From assembly GCA_900751755.1 (NCBI GenBank), contig CAADSP010000014.1:1-35941 (forward strand): a DNA stretch of 35,941 nucleotides, given 5' to 3'. Below are positions 14,400 through 22,815 of this stretch, one piece after another. This DNA comes from an uncultured Collinsella sp. (lineage in GTDB: Bacteria; Actinomycetota; Coriobacteriia; Coriobacteriales; Coriobacteriaceae). The notes under the pieces are model-generated. The model saw only the letters and a list, made by a program, of their open reading frames with translations. It was not told where the DNA came from and made no database searches. The position numbers and the translations under genes are program-made. Within the stretch, counting starts at the first letter, position 1, and each line of letters opens with the position of its first letter.

Positions 14400-15380
14400 C
14401 TAGACCGTCTGAAGCTTCTCGACCTCGTCAAGGTTCTCGGTCAGACGCGCAGCAAACGTCGAAAGCGGATGCGGATGCGTATCGAACTCGTAAGCCGTCT
14501 CGGTGGAATGGATCACGGTGCCGACGCCGGCATCGGTCAGCAGCTCCAGGAGCAGCGAATGCGGCGTCGTGCCATTGATGATGTGGGCTCGGAACACGCC
14601 AGCGGTAAGCGCGTCGACAGCCGCACGTAGCTTGGGAATCATGCCCTTATCGACCTCGCCGCCGTAGAGCATTTCGTTAACCTCGTCGAGCGTTAGGTTG
14701 GAGATAAGCGAGTCCTTGTCGCTAAAGTCCTTGTACAGGCCATCGACATCGGTCAAAAAGATCGCCTTATGCGCATGGAGCGCCGCGGCAACGGCACCGG
14801 CGGCGGTGTCGGCGTTGATGTTGAAGAAACCGCCGTCCTCCCCCGCCGCGACGGTAGCGATGACGGGGATGTACTCGCTATCGAGTAAGCGCTCGATATA
14901 GTCGGTGTTGACGTGCGTCACTTTGCCCACGCGACCGAGCTCGGGGTCGAGCGGCTCGGCGATGAGCGTGCCGGCATCGCTGCCCGACACGCCCACGGCC
15001 AGGTTGCCGTGGTGGTTGATGGCAGCAACCAGCTCCTGGTTAACCTTGCCGCCCAGCACCTCGCGCACGATATCCATAGTCGCCGGCGTGGTCACGCGCT
15101 GGCCGTTCTTAAACTCGACGGGAATATCGTAATGGCTCAGCGCCTCGTTGATAGCCTTGCCGCCGCCATGCACGATGACGGGGCGCATACCGATGATCTT
15201 GAGCAAAACGATGTCGCTCATCACGTCGCGGCGCAGCTGCTCATCAACCATGGCGGCTCCGCCATATTTGATAACAACCGTCTTGCCGGTCAGGTTCTTA
15301 ATCCACGGCAGCGCTTCGAACAGCAGCTGCGCGGTTGCTTCGTTGGATTCGCTCGAACGACAATCGCGTGCGAATTTCAT
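14400..15380 (-). CDS. argB: acetylglutamate kinase
   Basis: Phosphorylates N-acetylglutamate, the second step of arginine synthesis. The amino acid kinase fold shows KTVVIKYGGAAM near the N-terminus, IVHGGGKAIN and the later FLTDVDGLYKD and GGEVDKGMIPKL. At 326 residues it is a little longer than usual, with a C-terminal tail after the ETAYEFD segment. The start is the ATG with GAGG six bases upstream; an in-frame upstream start would add 20 residues without a ribosome-binding site. It lies 81 nt after argJ and 69 nt before argD. Confidence 0.95.
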   Translation of the reverse strand: MKFARDCRSSESNEATAQLLFEALPWIKNLTGKTVVIKYGGAAMVDEQLRRDVMSDIVLLKIIGMRPVIVHGGGKAINEALSHYDIPVEFKNGQRVTTPATMDIVREVLGGKVNQELVAAINHHGNLAVGVSGSDAGTLIAEPLDPELGRVGKVTHVNTDYIERLLDSEYIPVIATVAAGEDGGFFNINADTAAGAVAAALHAHKAIFLTDVDGLYKDFSDKDSLISNLTLDEVNEMLYGGEVDKGMIPKLRAAVDALTAGVFRAHIINGTTPHSLLLELLTDAGVGTVIHSTETAYEFDTHPHPLSTFAARLTENLDEVEKLQTV

Positions 15381-15461
15381 AATCTGCCTCGTCTTTCGTA
15401 TCGTTATCGCGCCGTGCTCCGCTGTCCGCAATCGCGGCAAGATGCGCAGCGTGCCCGGAAT

Positions 15462-16730
15462 CTAGGAACGGTAGTCACCGTTAATGGAGATGTACTCGTG
15501 CGTGAGGTCGCAGGTCCACACGGTCGTTGCCGCATCGCCTGCGCCCAGGTCGGCCGAGATCACGATCTCGGGCGCCTCGAAACGTCGTAGAGCCTCGTCC
15601 TCGTCAAAGGGAACAGTCAGACCGTCGCGACAGACGGGCATGCCCATCATGTCGATGGAAACGTCTTCCTGATTAAATTTCACGCCGCACTTGCCAAGCG
15701 CCATAGCAACGCGACCCCAGTTGCAGTCGTGGCCGGCGATGCAGGTCTTAACGAGCGGCGAGTTGGCAACGGCACGGGCGGCGATATCGGCTTCCTCGTT
15801 GTTGGCGGCGCCGGTAACGTTGACCGTAACAAGCTTGGATGCGCCCTCGCCATCGGCGGCGATATTGCGCGCCAGGCTCTCGCACACCTCGTGCACGGCA
15901 AATGCCAACTCGTCAAAGGCATCGGAGCCCTCGACGATAGGCTCGGCATCTGCAGCAGCGGCGCCGGAGGCAAGCATGATGCAGGTGTCGTTGGTCGAGG
16001 TGTCGGAATCGACCGTCACCTTGTTAAAGGTCTGCTTGACGGTCGAGAGCAGCAGGGCATGAAGTGCCGCAGGCTCGACGGGGGCATCGGTGGTGATAAC
16101 TGCGATCATGGTGGCCATGTTGGGCATGATCATGCCCGAGCCCTTGCACATGCCGCCTACCGTATAGACATTACCCGCATGACCCGCAGCCTCGCTGACG
16201 TAGGACACGGCGTACTCCTTGGAGTGCGTGTCGGTCGTCATGATGGCGCGAGCGGCATCGGCGCCACCGTGGGCGGAGAGCGCCTCGTAGGCAGCAGGAA
16301 TGGCGGTCTCAAACGTGTCGATCGGCAGAATCTGGCCAATCACACCCGTGGAGGCAACCAGGATCTGCTGGGGTTCGCAGCCGATAACCTGCGATGCGAT
16401 GCTGCACGTCTCGCGCGCGCATGCAAGGCCGGTCTCACCCGTGGCGGCGTTAGCATTGCCAGAGTTGATCGAAACGCCGGCGATGATTCCGTAGCCCTTG
16501 TCGGCACCGCCCAGGTTGGCACGGCTCACCTGCACGGGCGCCGCGCAAAAGCGATTGGTGGTAAACACGCCGGCACCGGGACAGGGTTTATCGGGCACGA
16601 CGAGCGCGTAATCCAGACGCTCGGGGTTCTTGCGGAACCCAGCGTGGATGCCTGCAGCCTTAAAACCAGCCGCAGCCGTAACGCCACCCTCGACGGCGCG
16701 AATCTTGATATCAATCAGGTCGGTGTTCAT
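15462..16730 (-). CDS. argJ: glutamate N-acetyltransferase / amino-acid N-acetyltransferase
   Basis: Transfers the acetyl group from acetylornithine to glutamate, and in bifunctional forms can also use acetyl-CoA. The 422-residue protein self-cleaves before a threonine nucleophile; here the site is in KGSGMIMPNMATM (Thr207), with the oxyanion-hole STGVIG near 127-132. The C-terminal part has GRVAMALGKCG and ends in Ser. The start ATG has AGGG close upstream. The argC-argJ gap (135 nt) holds no clear gene. argJ implies the cyclic acetyl pathway; no argA or argE is seen here. Confidence 0.95.
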   Translation of the reverse strand: MNTDLIDIKIRAVEGGVTAAAGFKAAGIHAGFRKNPERLDYALVVPDKPCPGAGVFTTNRFCAAPVQVSRANLGGADKGYGIIAGVSINSGNANAATGETGLACARETCSIASQVIGCEPQQILVASTGVIGQILPIDTFETAIPAAYEALSAHGGADAARAIMTTDTHSKEYAVSYVSEAAGHAGNVYTVGGMCKGSGMIMPNMATMIAVITTDAPVEPAALHALLLSTVKQTFNKVTVDSDTSTNDTCIMLASGAAAADAEPIVEGSDAFDELAFAVHEVCESLARNIAADGEGASKLVTVNVTGAANNEEADIAARAVANSPLVKTCIAGHDCNWGRVAMALGKCGVKFNQEDVSIDMMGMPVCRDGLTVPFDEDEALRRFEAPEIVISADLGAGDAATTVWTCDLTHEYISINGDYRS

Positions 16731-16865
16731 CGTCCCTACGACTCCTTATATCAAACAAAAAAGCGGGCATCGGCTGGCACGCCATACCGGTCGCAACTAC
16801 TAGACCAGCTTAAAAGTGGCGCCTAACTCGATACCCGACTACCAAATCGCTAACAATCGAATGTG

Positions 16866-17936
16866 CTACACCGGGCACGCCACTGTGGGCAAGCCTCGTC
16901 GCTCGTCAAAGCCAAAGACGATATTGGCGCACTGGACTGCTTGGCCCGCAGCGCCCTTGCACAGATTGTCAATGGCGCCCGTCGCCACCAGCACGCCCGC
17001 GCGCTTGTTGAGCGCGAGGCCAATCTGGGCGGCGTTGGTGCCGACGACCGAAGCCGTCTTGGGCTGCTGGCCGGCATCGAGCACGCACACAAAGGTGCGA
17101 CCGGCATAGAACTGCTTGTAATAGTCGACAACGTCCTCAAGGGTCAAGGTATCGATAGCCTGCGGCGTAAGCGGCATCGTCACCGTGGAGAGCAGGCCGC
17201 GCTTGAGCGGTGCCAGATGCGGGGTAAAGACGACGCGATCGGTTAAGCCAAGGATTTGCTCAATCTCGGGCGTGTGGCGATGTTTACCCACGCCATAGGC
17301 TTCCAGGTTCTCGTCCGCGCTGCAAAAGTGGGTGCGGGCGTTGCAGGACTTACCGGCACCCGTCACGCCGCTAATGGCATCGACGATTACGGGGCCGTTC
17401 TCGGCAACCCAGCCGGCGCGTACGGCGGGAGCGGCAGCAAGGCTCGTTGCGGTGGGATAGCAACCGGCGCAGGCGACCAACACGGGCCTGCCAGCGGCAT
17501 GGCTGGAAGCAGCGGTCTCCAAGTCCTGGCAGAACAGCTCGGGCAGGCCAAAAGCGCGGGTCTTGAGCAGCTCGGGGCTCGTGTGCTCGGCGGCATACCA
17601 TGTCTCAAAGACGGACGCGTCGCTCAGACGGTAATCGGCCGAAAGATCGAAGCAGGAGACGCCCGATGCAAGAAGTGCGGGCACCTGTGCCATGGCAGCC
17701 GTGTGCGGCACGGCAAGAAAAACCGCATCGCAGCTCTTGAGCTCGGGGGCGTCATGCGTGGTGAAAACCAGATCGCTCACGCCAGCAAAGCTCGGATACA
17801 CCGCGGACAGCGGCTGGCCGGCATCGGCGTTGGACGTAATGGCAACAAGTTCAAACTCGGGATGGCCGAGCACGAGGCGAATGAGCTCGGCTCCGGCATA
17901 TCCAGCCGCGCCGACGATTCCAACCTTCAAAGACAT
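16866..17936 (-). CDS. argC: N-acetyl-gamma-glutamyl-phosphate reductase
   Basis: NADPH-dependent reduction step of arginine synthesis. The 356-residue protein has the dinucleotide motif GIVGAAGYAGAEL (6-18), the catalytic cysteine in AGCYPTA (Cys159), SGVTGAGK and HRHTPEIEQ. AAGGAG lies six bases before the ATG. It is the first gene of the arg operon, preceded by two ArgR boxes about 90-120 nt upstream; arginine repression of the whole argCJBD run is inferred from that. Confidence 0.96.
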   Translation of the reverse strand: MSLKVGIVGAAGYAGAELIRLVLGHPEFELVAITSNADAGQPLSAVYPSFAGVSDLVFTTHDAPELKSCDAVFLAVPHTAAMAQVPALLASGVSCFDLSADYRLSDASVFETWYAAEHTSPELLKTRAFGLPELFCQDLETAASSHAAGRPVLVACAGCYPTATSLAAAPAVRAGWVAENGPVIVDAISGVTGAGKSCNARTHFCSADENLEAYGVGKHRHTPEIEQILGLTDRVVFTPHLAPLKRGLLSTVTMPLTPQAIDTLTLEDVVDYYKQFYAGRTFVCVLDAGQQPKTASVVGTNAAQIGLALNKRAGVLVATGAIDNLCKGAAGQAVQCANIVFGFDERRGLPTVACPV

Positions 17937-18020
17937 ATCAGACTCCTTGTCTGCGATTTATGCACCGATGCGCATTTCGAAGCGGTCGTTATGAAGTGGG
18001 TTGAAACTTTAGCACCAAAA

Positions 18021-18059
18021 GATGCATGAACACGTAAATGGCTTGCATATTCATGCATT
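18021..18059 (-). promoter_or_regulatory. tandem ARG boxes (ArgR operator) of the arg operon
   Basis: Box 1 core, plus strand, TGCAT-ATTC-ATGCA (18044-18057), has perfect 5-bp arms with a 4-bp centre. Box 2 core TGCAT-GAAC-ACGTA (18023-18036) matches 3 of 5 in one arm. The centres are 21 bp apart, i.e. two 18-bp boxes with a 3-bp gap, as in known ArgR operators. A possible extended -10 (TGCTAAAGT, minus strand, -10 at 18006-18011) just downstream would be blocked by bound ArgR. Confidence 0.8.
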
Positions 18060-18102
18060 GAAACATTCCCGACACATTCGCTTGAAGGAATTGACAAATG
18101 GA

Positions 18103-18156
18103 GCGGGCCCCGTATTGACCGGCGCTCCTAACGGCACCGGGCAATACGGGGCCCGC
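18103..18156. other. 54-nt near-perfect palindrome between the flavin operon and argC
   Basis: A 15-bp perfect stem (18103-18117 with 18142-18156, GCGGGCCCCGTATTG and its complement), one mismatch, then 7 more pairs with one wobble, and an 8-nt loop. It lies 37 nt beyond the stop of the flavin-operon's last gene and about 45 nt upstream of the ARG boxes. It is probably the end of the flavin operon, but no T-run follows. Confidence 0.7.
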
Positions 18157-18193
18157 CCATGCGAAAACCAAGTTGTTAGGATGAGCCAGCCGG

Positions 18194-18604
18194 CTAGAGC
18201 TCGACCGGCACCCATTCGTCGTGATTGCAGATAAAAGCCTCGGGATCCTCGACGCTAAACAAGACGAGCGTGGGGTCGTTAGGCCCCTCATAGTGCTCGC
18301 CCAGGTGCTCTAGATGCTTCCACCCGGCTTCGCGCATTTCGTCTAAAGCCCGGTCATCCAAGCCGGCACGCCCGCGCAAGATGAGCCAGCCATGGCCCGG
18401 CCACCAACTCGTGGCCTCAAAGCGCTGGTTTTGCAGCAGCTCTTGCCACACATCTTTGGTGCGCGCTGTTACAAACCACAGCTTGCCATCCTGGATCTGC
18501 GCAAACGAAAACGGACGCACATGAGGCTGTCCGTCAACGCTCGTCGCCAAATACCATGCCGGCACCGACGTCAGATACTCCAACACCGTATTCAATCCGT
18601 CCAT
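18194..18604 (-). CDS. pyridoxamine 5'-phosphate oxidase-like (flavin split-barrel) protein, paralog 1
   Basis: A small split-barrel protein of the PNPOx-like family, members of which bind FMN or F420. The 136 residues include VPAWYLATSVDGQPHVRPFSFAQ, DGKLWFVTARTKDVWQEL and a C-terminal VPVEL. It is a clear paralog of the protein encoded next to it (18648-19094): both share PAWYLAT, VRPFSFA, DGKLWF and the KDVW-EL motif. The start is the ATG with AGGAGG four bases upstream; a longer frame upstream only reads antisense sequence of the neighbour. It is the last gene of the riboflavin-transporter operon. Substrate and reaction are unknown. Confidence 0.8.
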   Translation of the reverse strand: MDGLNTVLEYLTSVPAWYLATSVDGQPHVRPFSFAQIQDGKLWFVTARTKDVWQELLQNQRFEATSWWPGHGWLILRGRAGLDDRALDEMREAGWKHLEHLGEHYEGPNDPTLVLFSVEDPEAFICNHDEWVPVEL

Positions 18605-18647
18605 GTGTCCTCCTGTACCAGCTAGTTTGTGAGCCTGGTTGTGCGAG

Positions 18648-19094
18648 CTAGAGCTCCAGGCGCTCCTCGCTGCCGTCGATATCACAGAAGCGCGCGGCAA
18701 TATTGCGGACCGAAAAGAAAGCAAGGCGGCCGTCGTTGGCACTCTCGTGTTCCTCGCCAATGCCCACCATGTGCTTAAAACCCGCTTGACGCACCTTGTC
18801 GCTCGCAACTGCGTCGTCCTCAAGTGCGGCTTCGCCGGTCAATACGATCCAACATTCCCCCGGCTTCCAGCCCGATACCTCAAACTTGGGGTTCGCGCTA
18901 AGCTCGGCCCACACATCCTTGTCGCGCGAGGTGCAAAACCACAGCTTACCGTCATCGACCATGGCAAACGAAAACGGCCTCACGCGCGGCTGATGCCCGT
19001 CGGCCACATCGGTCGTGGCAAGATACCACGCCGGAATACGCCTAAGATATGAACAGGCGCGCTCAAGCTGAGCCGTGCGATCGTTGTCGGTCAT
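18648..19094 (-). CDS. pyridoxamine 5'-phosphate oxidase-like (flavin split-barrel) protein, paralog 2
   Basis: A 148-residue split-barrel protein of the same family as its neighbour, with IPAWYLATTDVADGHQPRV, RPFSFAMVDDGKLWF, RDKDVWAEL and the CWIVLTGEA strand. AAAGGGG lies five bases before the ATG. It begins 30 nt after the ecfT stop, so it is very likely co-transcribed with ribU-ecfA-ecfT and under the FMN riboswitch. Proteins of this fold often bind FMN, which makes the placement sensible, but no enzyme activity can be assigned. Confidence 0.82.
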   Translation of the reverse strand: MTDNDRTAQLERACSYLRRIPAWYLATTDVADGHQPRVRPFSFAMVDDGKLWFCTSRDKDVWAELSANPKFEVSGWKPGECWIVLTGEAALEDDAVASDKVRQAGFKHMVGIGEEHESANDGRLAFFSVRNIAARFCDIDGSEERLEL

Positions 19095-19124
19095 AGGGAC
19101 CCCTTTCCTGCGCTCGAATCGCGC

Positions 19125-19925
19125 CTAAACAAGTTGAAGATTGATGACGATGACGCAGATGAGCAGCAACGCCGTCACCACCGCCGCCAACGCATCGCCG
19201 CGGCCAAATGCAAGCGCATGCAGACGTGTGCGGCCCTGTTCGCCATGATAGCAACGGGCATCCATGGCGGCAGACAGCGTTTCGGCATGACGGAACACGC
19301 CCGTGAACAGCGGAATCGCCACACTGCCGAGCATACGCACGCCGCCGAGCGGGCCTCCCGTCACGCGCGCACCGCGGCTCGCCTGCGCATCGGCCGTCTG
19401 CTTCATCTCGGTGGCAAACTGCGGCATAAAGCGCAGCGCGATACCCATGATCATGCCGAGCTCGTGCGCAGGAAGTCCCACACACGCAAACGGCGCGAGC
19501 AAACGCTCAAAGCCTGCAGTGAGATCGAGCGTGGGCGTGGTGAGCGTAATAGCGCTCATGCCGGCCATCATCAGGGTCAGGCGGCACGCCATAAACCCGG
19601 CGGAATGCAGCGAGCCCTCGCTAATCTGCAGAAAGCCGAGCTGCCACAGGATGTGCCCGCTCTGGTCGGTAAATAGGTTGAGCACCGCGACCACCACGAC
19701 AATCGCCAGCAGCGGCGCCATCGATGACAGGACGCGACGAGCCGGCACCCGGGACACGGTATAGATCAGGACAACGAAGATTGCGACCGGAACCAGTCCG
19801 CGGAAGCTGCTGACGGTGAGCGTCGTGATCAGAAACACAAAGCCCAAGAGCAACTTAGTTCGCGGGTCCAGGCGGTGGATTGCACTATCGCCGGGATAGT
19901 AGCTACCAAACGAAAACGCCTCCAT
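19125..19925 (-). CDS. ecfT: ECF transporter transmembrane component EcfT
   Basis: Membrane scaffold of an energy-coupling-factor vitamin transporter; it couples the ATPases to the substrate-binding S protein. The 266-residue protein has several hydrophobic helices (about 28-90, 105-130 and a C-terminal helix) and the two coupling-helix motifs ending in Ala-x-Arg-Gly, here DAQASRGA and AMDARCYHG. The start overlaps the ecfA stop by one base (TAATG), implying translational coupling. It follows the fused ATPase gene and ribU. Confidence 0.92.
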   Translation of the reverse strand: MEAFSFGSYYPGDSAIHRLDPRTKLLLGFVFLITTLTVSSFRGLVPVAIFVVLIYTVSRVPARRVLSSMAPLLAIVVVVAVLNLFTDQSGHILWQLGFLQISEGSLHSAGFMACRLTLMMAGMSAITLTTPTLDLTAGFERLLAPFACVGLPAHELGMIMGIALRFMPQFATEMKQTADAQASRGARVTGGPLGGVRMLGSVAIPLFTGVFRHAETLSAAMDARCYHGEQGRTRLHALAFGRGDALAAVVTALLLICVIVINLQLV

Positions 19926-21829
19926 TAGCAGCCCTCCTCTCGCGCGACCGTCTTGGATTTAGCCATGTCCGCGACGTTAGAAGGACCGTCCGAGCGATCG
20001 TTTAGCAGGTCCACCAACTCGTCTGCCAGCGACTCAACCGTATAGAGACCGTCAAAACGCAGCGGCACGCCTGCCTTCGCAAGCGCCAGCGCCATGCGCT
20101 GAGCGGCAGGTACGCCCAAGCCGATTGATTTAAGCTCATCCGCATGCGCAAACACCTGAGCGGGCGTGCCCTCGGCAAACACCGCACCTTTGTTCATTAC
20201 GACGATACGGTCGCAGCAATTGGCCAGGTCATCCATGCTGTGCGAAACCATGACGACGGTCAGGCCATCGCGGTGAAGTCGATCGATGAGCTCCAGGAAA
20301 TCACTGCGCGCCGCCGGATCGAGCCCCGCCATGGGTTCATCGAGCACCAGGACCTCGGGCTCCATGGCAAGCACGCCAGCAAACGCCACGCGCCGCTGCT
20401 GCCCGCCCGAGAGCTCAAAGGGGCTCTTGTCGCCCACCGTGGCCAGGTCGAGGCCCGCGCGCGCGAGCGATGACTCAACGCGGCGGGCAACCTCGGCCTG
20501 CGACAAGCCAAGGTTACGCGGACCAAATGCCACGTCCTGTGCCACGGTCTCGGCAAACAGCTGACGCTCTGGATACTGAAACACCACGCCGACCTTTGCC
20601 TTAACCGCGGCGGCATCTTTCTTGTTTGCCAGGTCGAGCCCCAATGCGTAAACGGAACCCTCCTGGGGACGAATCAGGCCGTTGAGATGCTGAACCAGCG
20701 TCGATTTACCCGAACCGGTATGGCCCGCAAGGCCCAGGAACTCGCCACGACGCACCGTTAGCGACACATCACGCAACGCCCAGGGGCTGCTAGGGTCGTT
20801 GCCCCAGAGGGCCTGTTTGTTCGATGCGCCCTCGGCGGCTGAGCGCTTATGCCAACGACGACGCTCGCGGGCGCTCAGCGAATAGCTATACGAAAGGTGC
20901 GAAATCTCGATGACGGGCTCCGGCGCGTCTGCGCCATCGAGCGCAGAGGAAACGTTGTCGGGAATACGAAGATCGGACGCAAAAGGCCGCCCGACGATGC
21001 CTGTCCTACTCCGCTCGGCATAAGCCTGCGCTATATCGGCGACCATATCCGCCTCGCGCACCTGTGCGCAAATGGGCACGCCCTTCGCGCGAAGCGCCTT
21101 GCCAAGACAGCACGATGCCGGCATATCCAGGTTCAGCCGCGCGAGTTCGTCCGCCCGCGTCAAGATCTCCTCGGGCGTACCGAGCATGGCAACGCGGCCC
21201 GCCTGGAAGACAGCAACGCGATCGGCCTCAGCGGCCTCTTCCATAAAGTGCGTAATCATCACGATGGTCATGCCGCGTTCGTGCAGCGCGTGACAGGCCT
21301 TCATAAGGCCCTTGCGCCCGCGCGGATCGAGCATCGAGGACGCCTCGTCCAAAATGAGCACGCGCGGCTCCATGGCGAGCACGCCGGCAAGCGCCACGCG
21401 CTGCTTTTGTCCGCCCGAGAGAGCGTGGGTCTCGTGGCGCTCAAAGCCCACCAGACCCACGGCCTTCAGCGCCTCGCGCACGCGCTGCGCGATCTGGGCC
21501 GATTCGACCCCTAAGTTCTCGGGACCAAACGCAACATCGTCCTCGACAAGCGTTGCCACCAGCTGATCATCGGGATTCTGGAATACCATGCCCGCGGTCG
21601 AACGAATGTCGTAGACCAGCTCGGGGTCGGACGCATCCATGCCGTTGATGCGTACCGTGCCCGCATCGGGCTGCAGCAGCGCGTTCAGATGCTTGGCAAA
21701 CGTCGACTTGCCCGACCCATTGCCACCGAGGATGCAGAAAAACTCCCCGTCCTCGATGTTCAGATCGACACCGTCGAGTGCCGACACGGCGCCGTCATAG
21801 CTAAAGGAAACACCCCGACACTCAATCAT
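19925..21829 (-). CDS. ecfA: fused EcfA1-EcfA2 energy-coupling ATPase
   Basis: Two ABC ATPases joined in one 634-residue chain; they normally form an EcfA1/EcfA2 heterodimer. Half 1 has Walker A GGNGSGKST (35-43), Q-loop FQNPDDQ, signature LSGGQKQR (137-144) and Walker B LILDEASS. Half 2 has Walker A GHTGSGKST (369-377), FQYPERQ, LSGGQQRR (473-480) and VLVLDEPMAG. A linker of about 70 residues (roughly 275-345) with a basic patch joins them. All catalytic motifs look intact in both halves. AAAGG lies six bases before the ATG. It is 14 nt downstream of ribU and overlaps ecfT. Confidence 0.93.
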   Translation of the reverse strand: MIECRGVSFSYDGAVSALDGVDLNIEDGEFFCILGGNGSGKSTFAKHLNALLQPDAGTVRINGMDASDPELVYDIRSTAGMVFQNPDDQLVATLVEDDVAFGPENLGVESAQIAQRVREALKAVGLVGFERHETHALSGGQKQRVALAGVLAMEPRVLILDEASSMLDPRGRKGLMKACHALHERGMTIVMITHFMEEAAEADRVAVFQAGRVAMLGTPEEILTRADELARLNLDMPASCCLGKALRAKGVPICAQVREADMVADIAQAYAERSRTGIVGRPFASDLRIPDNVSSALDGADAPEPVIEISHLSYSYSLSARERRRWHKRSAAEGASNKQALWGNDPSSPWALRDVSLTVRRGEFLGLAGHTGSGKSTLVQHLNGLIRPQEGSVYALGLDLANKKDAAAVKAKVGVVFQYPERQLFAETVAQDVAFGPRNLGLSQAEVARRVESSLARAGLDLATVGDKSPFELSGGQQRRVAFAGVLAMEPEVLVLDEPMAGLDPAARSDFLELIDRLHRDGLTVVMVSHSMDDLANCCDRIVVMNKGAVFAEGTPAQVFAHADELKSIGLGVPAAQRMALALAKAGVPLRFDGLYTVESLADELVDLLNDRSDGPSNVADMAKSKTVAREEGC

Positions 21830-21843
21830 GCGCGGCCTTTGAC

Positions 21844-22416
21844 CTAGTCCTTTTTAGGCGTGATGAGGTTGGAGACTGCTTTATACACCGCCAGCGTCAA
21901 CACCGAGTTAAGCACGGTCTTGATAAGGTTGAACGGCAGTACGGCAGGAATCATGAGCGGGGCGATCACATCGACCGAGCCATACCAGAACCAAACGCCA
22001 ATAGTAAGGTTTGCGACCATAGACAGCGCCGTAGCGGCAATGACGCCGAGCACCAGGCCAATCACGGCACCCTTATAGGTATGCATCTTCTGGTAGACGA
22101 TAGCCGCGGGCAGAATGTAGCCCAGCGTGGCAACCAGGTTCATAAGCGCGCCGACCCAGTCACCCGTGGTGAGCGCATGGATAACGATCGCCATGGCGGC
22201 AACAGCGGTACCGGCGCCGGGACCATACGCAAATCCACACACCATCGCTGGCACCAGCGACGGGTCATACGTCAAAAACGGCGCCGAAGGAAGGATGGGC
22301 AGCTGCACATACATAAACAGGGCGCCCAAGGCGCACATCAACGCCATGGTAACGAGCTGTTTGGTGCTCCACCTATTCGTGTTCTCAAAATGGATATGCT
22401 GCGACTGTTCAGACAT
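21844..22416 (-). CDS. ribU: riboflavin ECF transporter S component (RibU-like)
   Basis: Substrate-binding membrane protein of the ECF system, predicted to capture riboflavin. The 190-residue hydrophobic protein has about five to six helices and the RibU-type stretch LPILPSAPFLTYDPSLVPAM. The riboflavin assignment rests mainly on the FMN riboswitch directly upstream. The chosen ATG has AGGTG five bases upstream; an earlier ATG (22435-22437) lies inside the riboswitch (GGATGAAAGA) and is rejected. The gene is first in ribU-ecfA-ecfT and two flavin-fold genes. Confidence 0.88.
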   Translation of the reverse strand: MSEQSQHIHFENTNRWSTKQLVTMALMCALGALFMYVQLPILPSAPFLTYDPSLVPAMVCGFAYGPGAGTAVAAMAIVIHALTTGDWVGALMNLVATLGYILPAAIVYQKMHTYKGAVIGLVLGVIAATALSMVANLTIGVWFWYGSVDVIAPLMIPAVLPFNLIKTVLNSVLTLAVYKAVSNLITPKKD

Positions 22417-22431
22417 AAGATCACCTGCCTC

Positions 22432-22608
22432 TTTCATCCGGACTCTAACCGTTGGTACTGGGATCTCACCAGTTCAGCCGGCATGCGAACCAACGCACAC
22501 ACGGGTCGCGGACTCATCGGCTCGGTCGCAGACGCCTCGCCTGCTCCGCGGCACCCCTTTGGCACCGCCCGATTTACCGCCAGTGGGGAATTCCACCCCG
22601 CCCTGAAA
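22432..22608 (-). promoter_or_regulatory. FMN riboswitch (RFN element)
   Basis: The minus-strand sequence carries the RFN landmarks in order: TTTCAGGGCGGGGTG, AATTCCCCACTGGCGGTAAA, GAGCCGATGAGTCCGCGA, GGTGAGATCCCAGTACC, ACGGTTAGAGTCCGGATGAAA. P1 pairs TTTCA (22604-22608) with TGAAA (22432-22436). The ribU Shine-Dalgarno lies about 10 nt downstream, so control by translation blocking is likely: FMN binding would shut down riboflavin uptake. Confidence 0.96.
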
Positions 22609-22619
22609 CAGCAATTGCA

Positions 22620-22647
22620 AGTGTAGCACGAGCAATCGCTCGCGCAA
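22620..22647 (-). promoter_or_regulatory. predicted promoter of the FMN-riboswitch operon
   Basis: Minus strand: TTGCGC (22642-22647), 16-bp spacer, TACACT (22620-22625). The expected start point falls a few bases before the riboswitch P1 stem. The spacer includes a short inverted repeat CGAGC-GATT-GCTCG. Confidence 0.5.
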
Positions 22648-22720
22648 GTATGCCGAGGGTAATTTGTGGCGGGGATCAGTTGCCGCAACAGCCACGTTCC
22701 CCACCCATCCCAAAGTAACG

Positions 22721-22750
22721 CGCTTTTCGCGGCAAAGCCGCGAAACAGCG
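22721..22750. other. hairpin in the groEL-ribU intergenic region
   Basis: TTTCGCGGC-AAA-GCCGCGAAA (9 perfect bp), with an outer CGCT/AGCG helix after a one-base bulge. No U-run on either strand. Part of the roughly 370-bp gap between the riboswitch and groEL, which holds no gene. Confidence 0.5.
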
Positions 22751-22815
22751 AAAGGGACACGTATTCCCATCAACCACGTCCTTCTCCGCGAGCCGACCTC
22801 AAGGCCGTAAACGCA

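Noticed and set aside
18091..18118. Plus-strand TTGACA with a -10-like TATTGA
   Set aside because: The -35 is perfect, but the -10 is weak and transcription would run antisense into the flavin-operon genes; kept only as a note.
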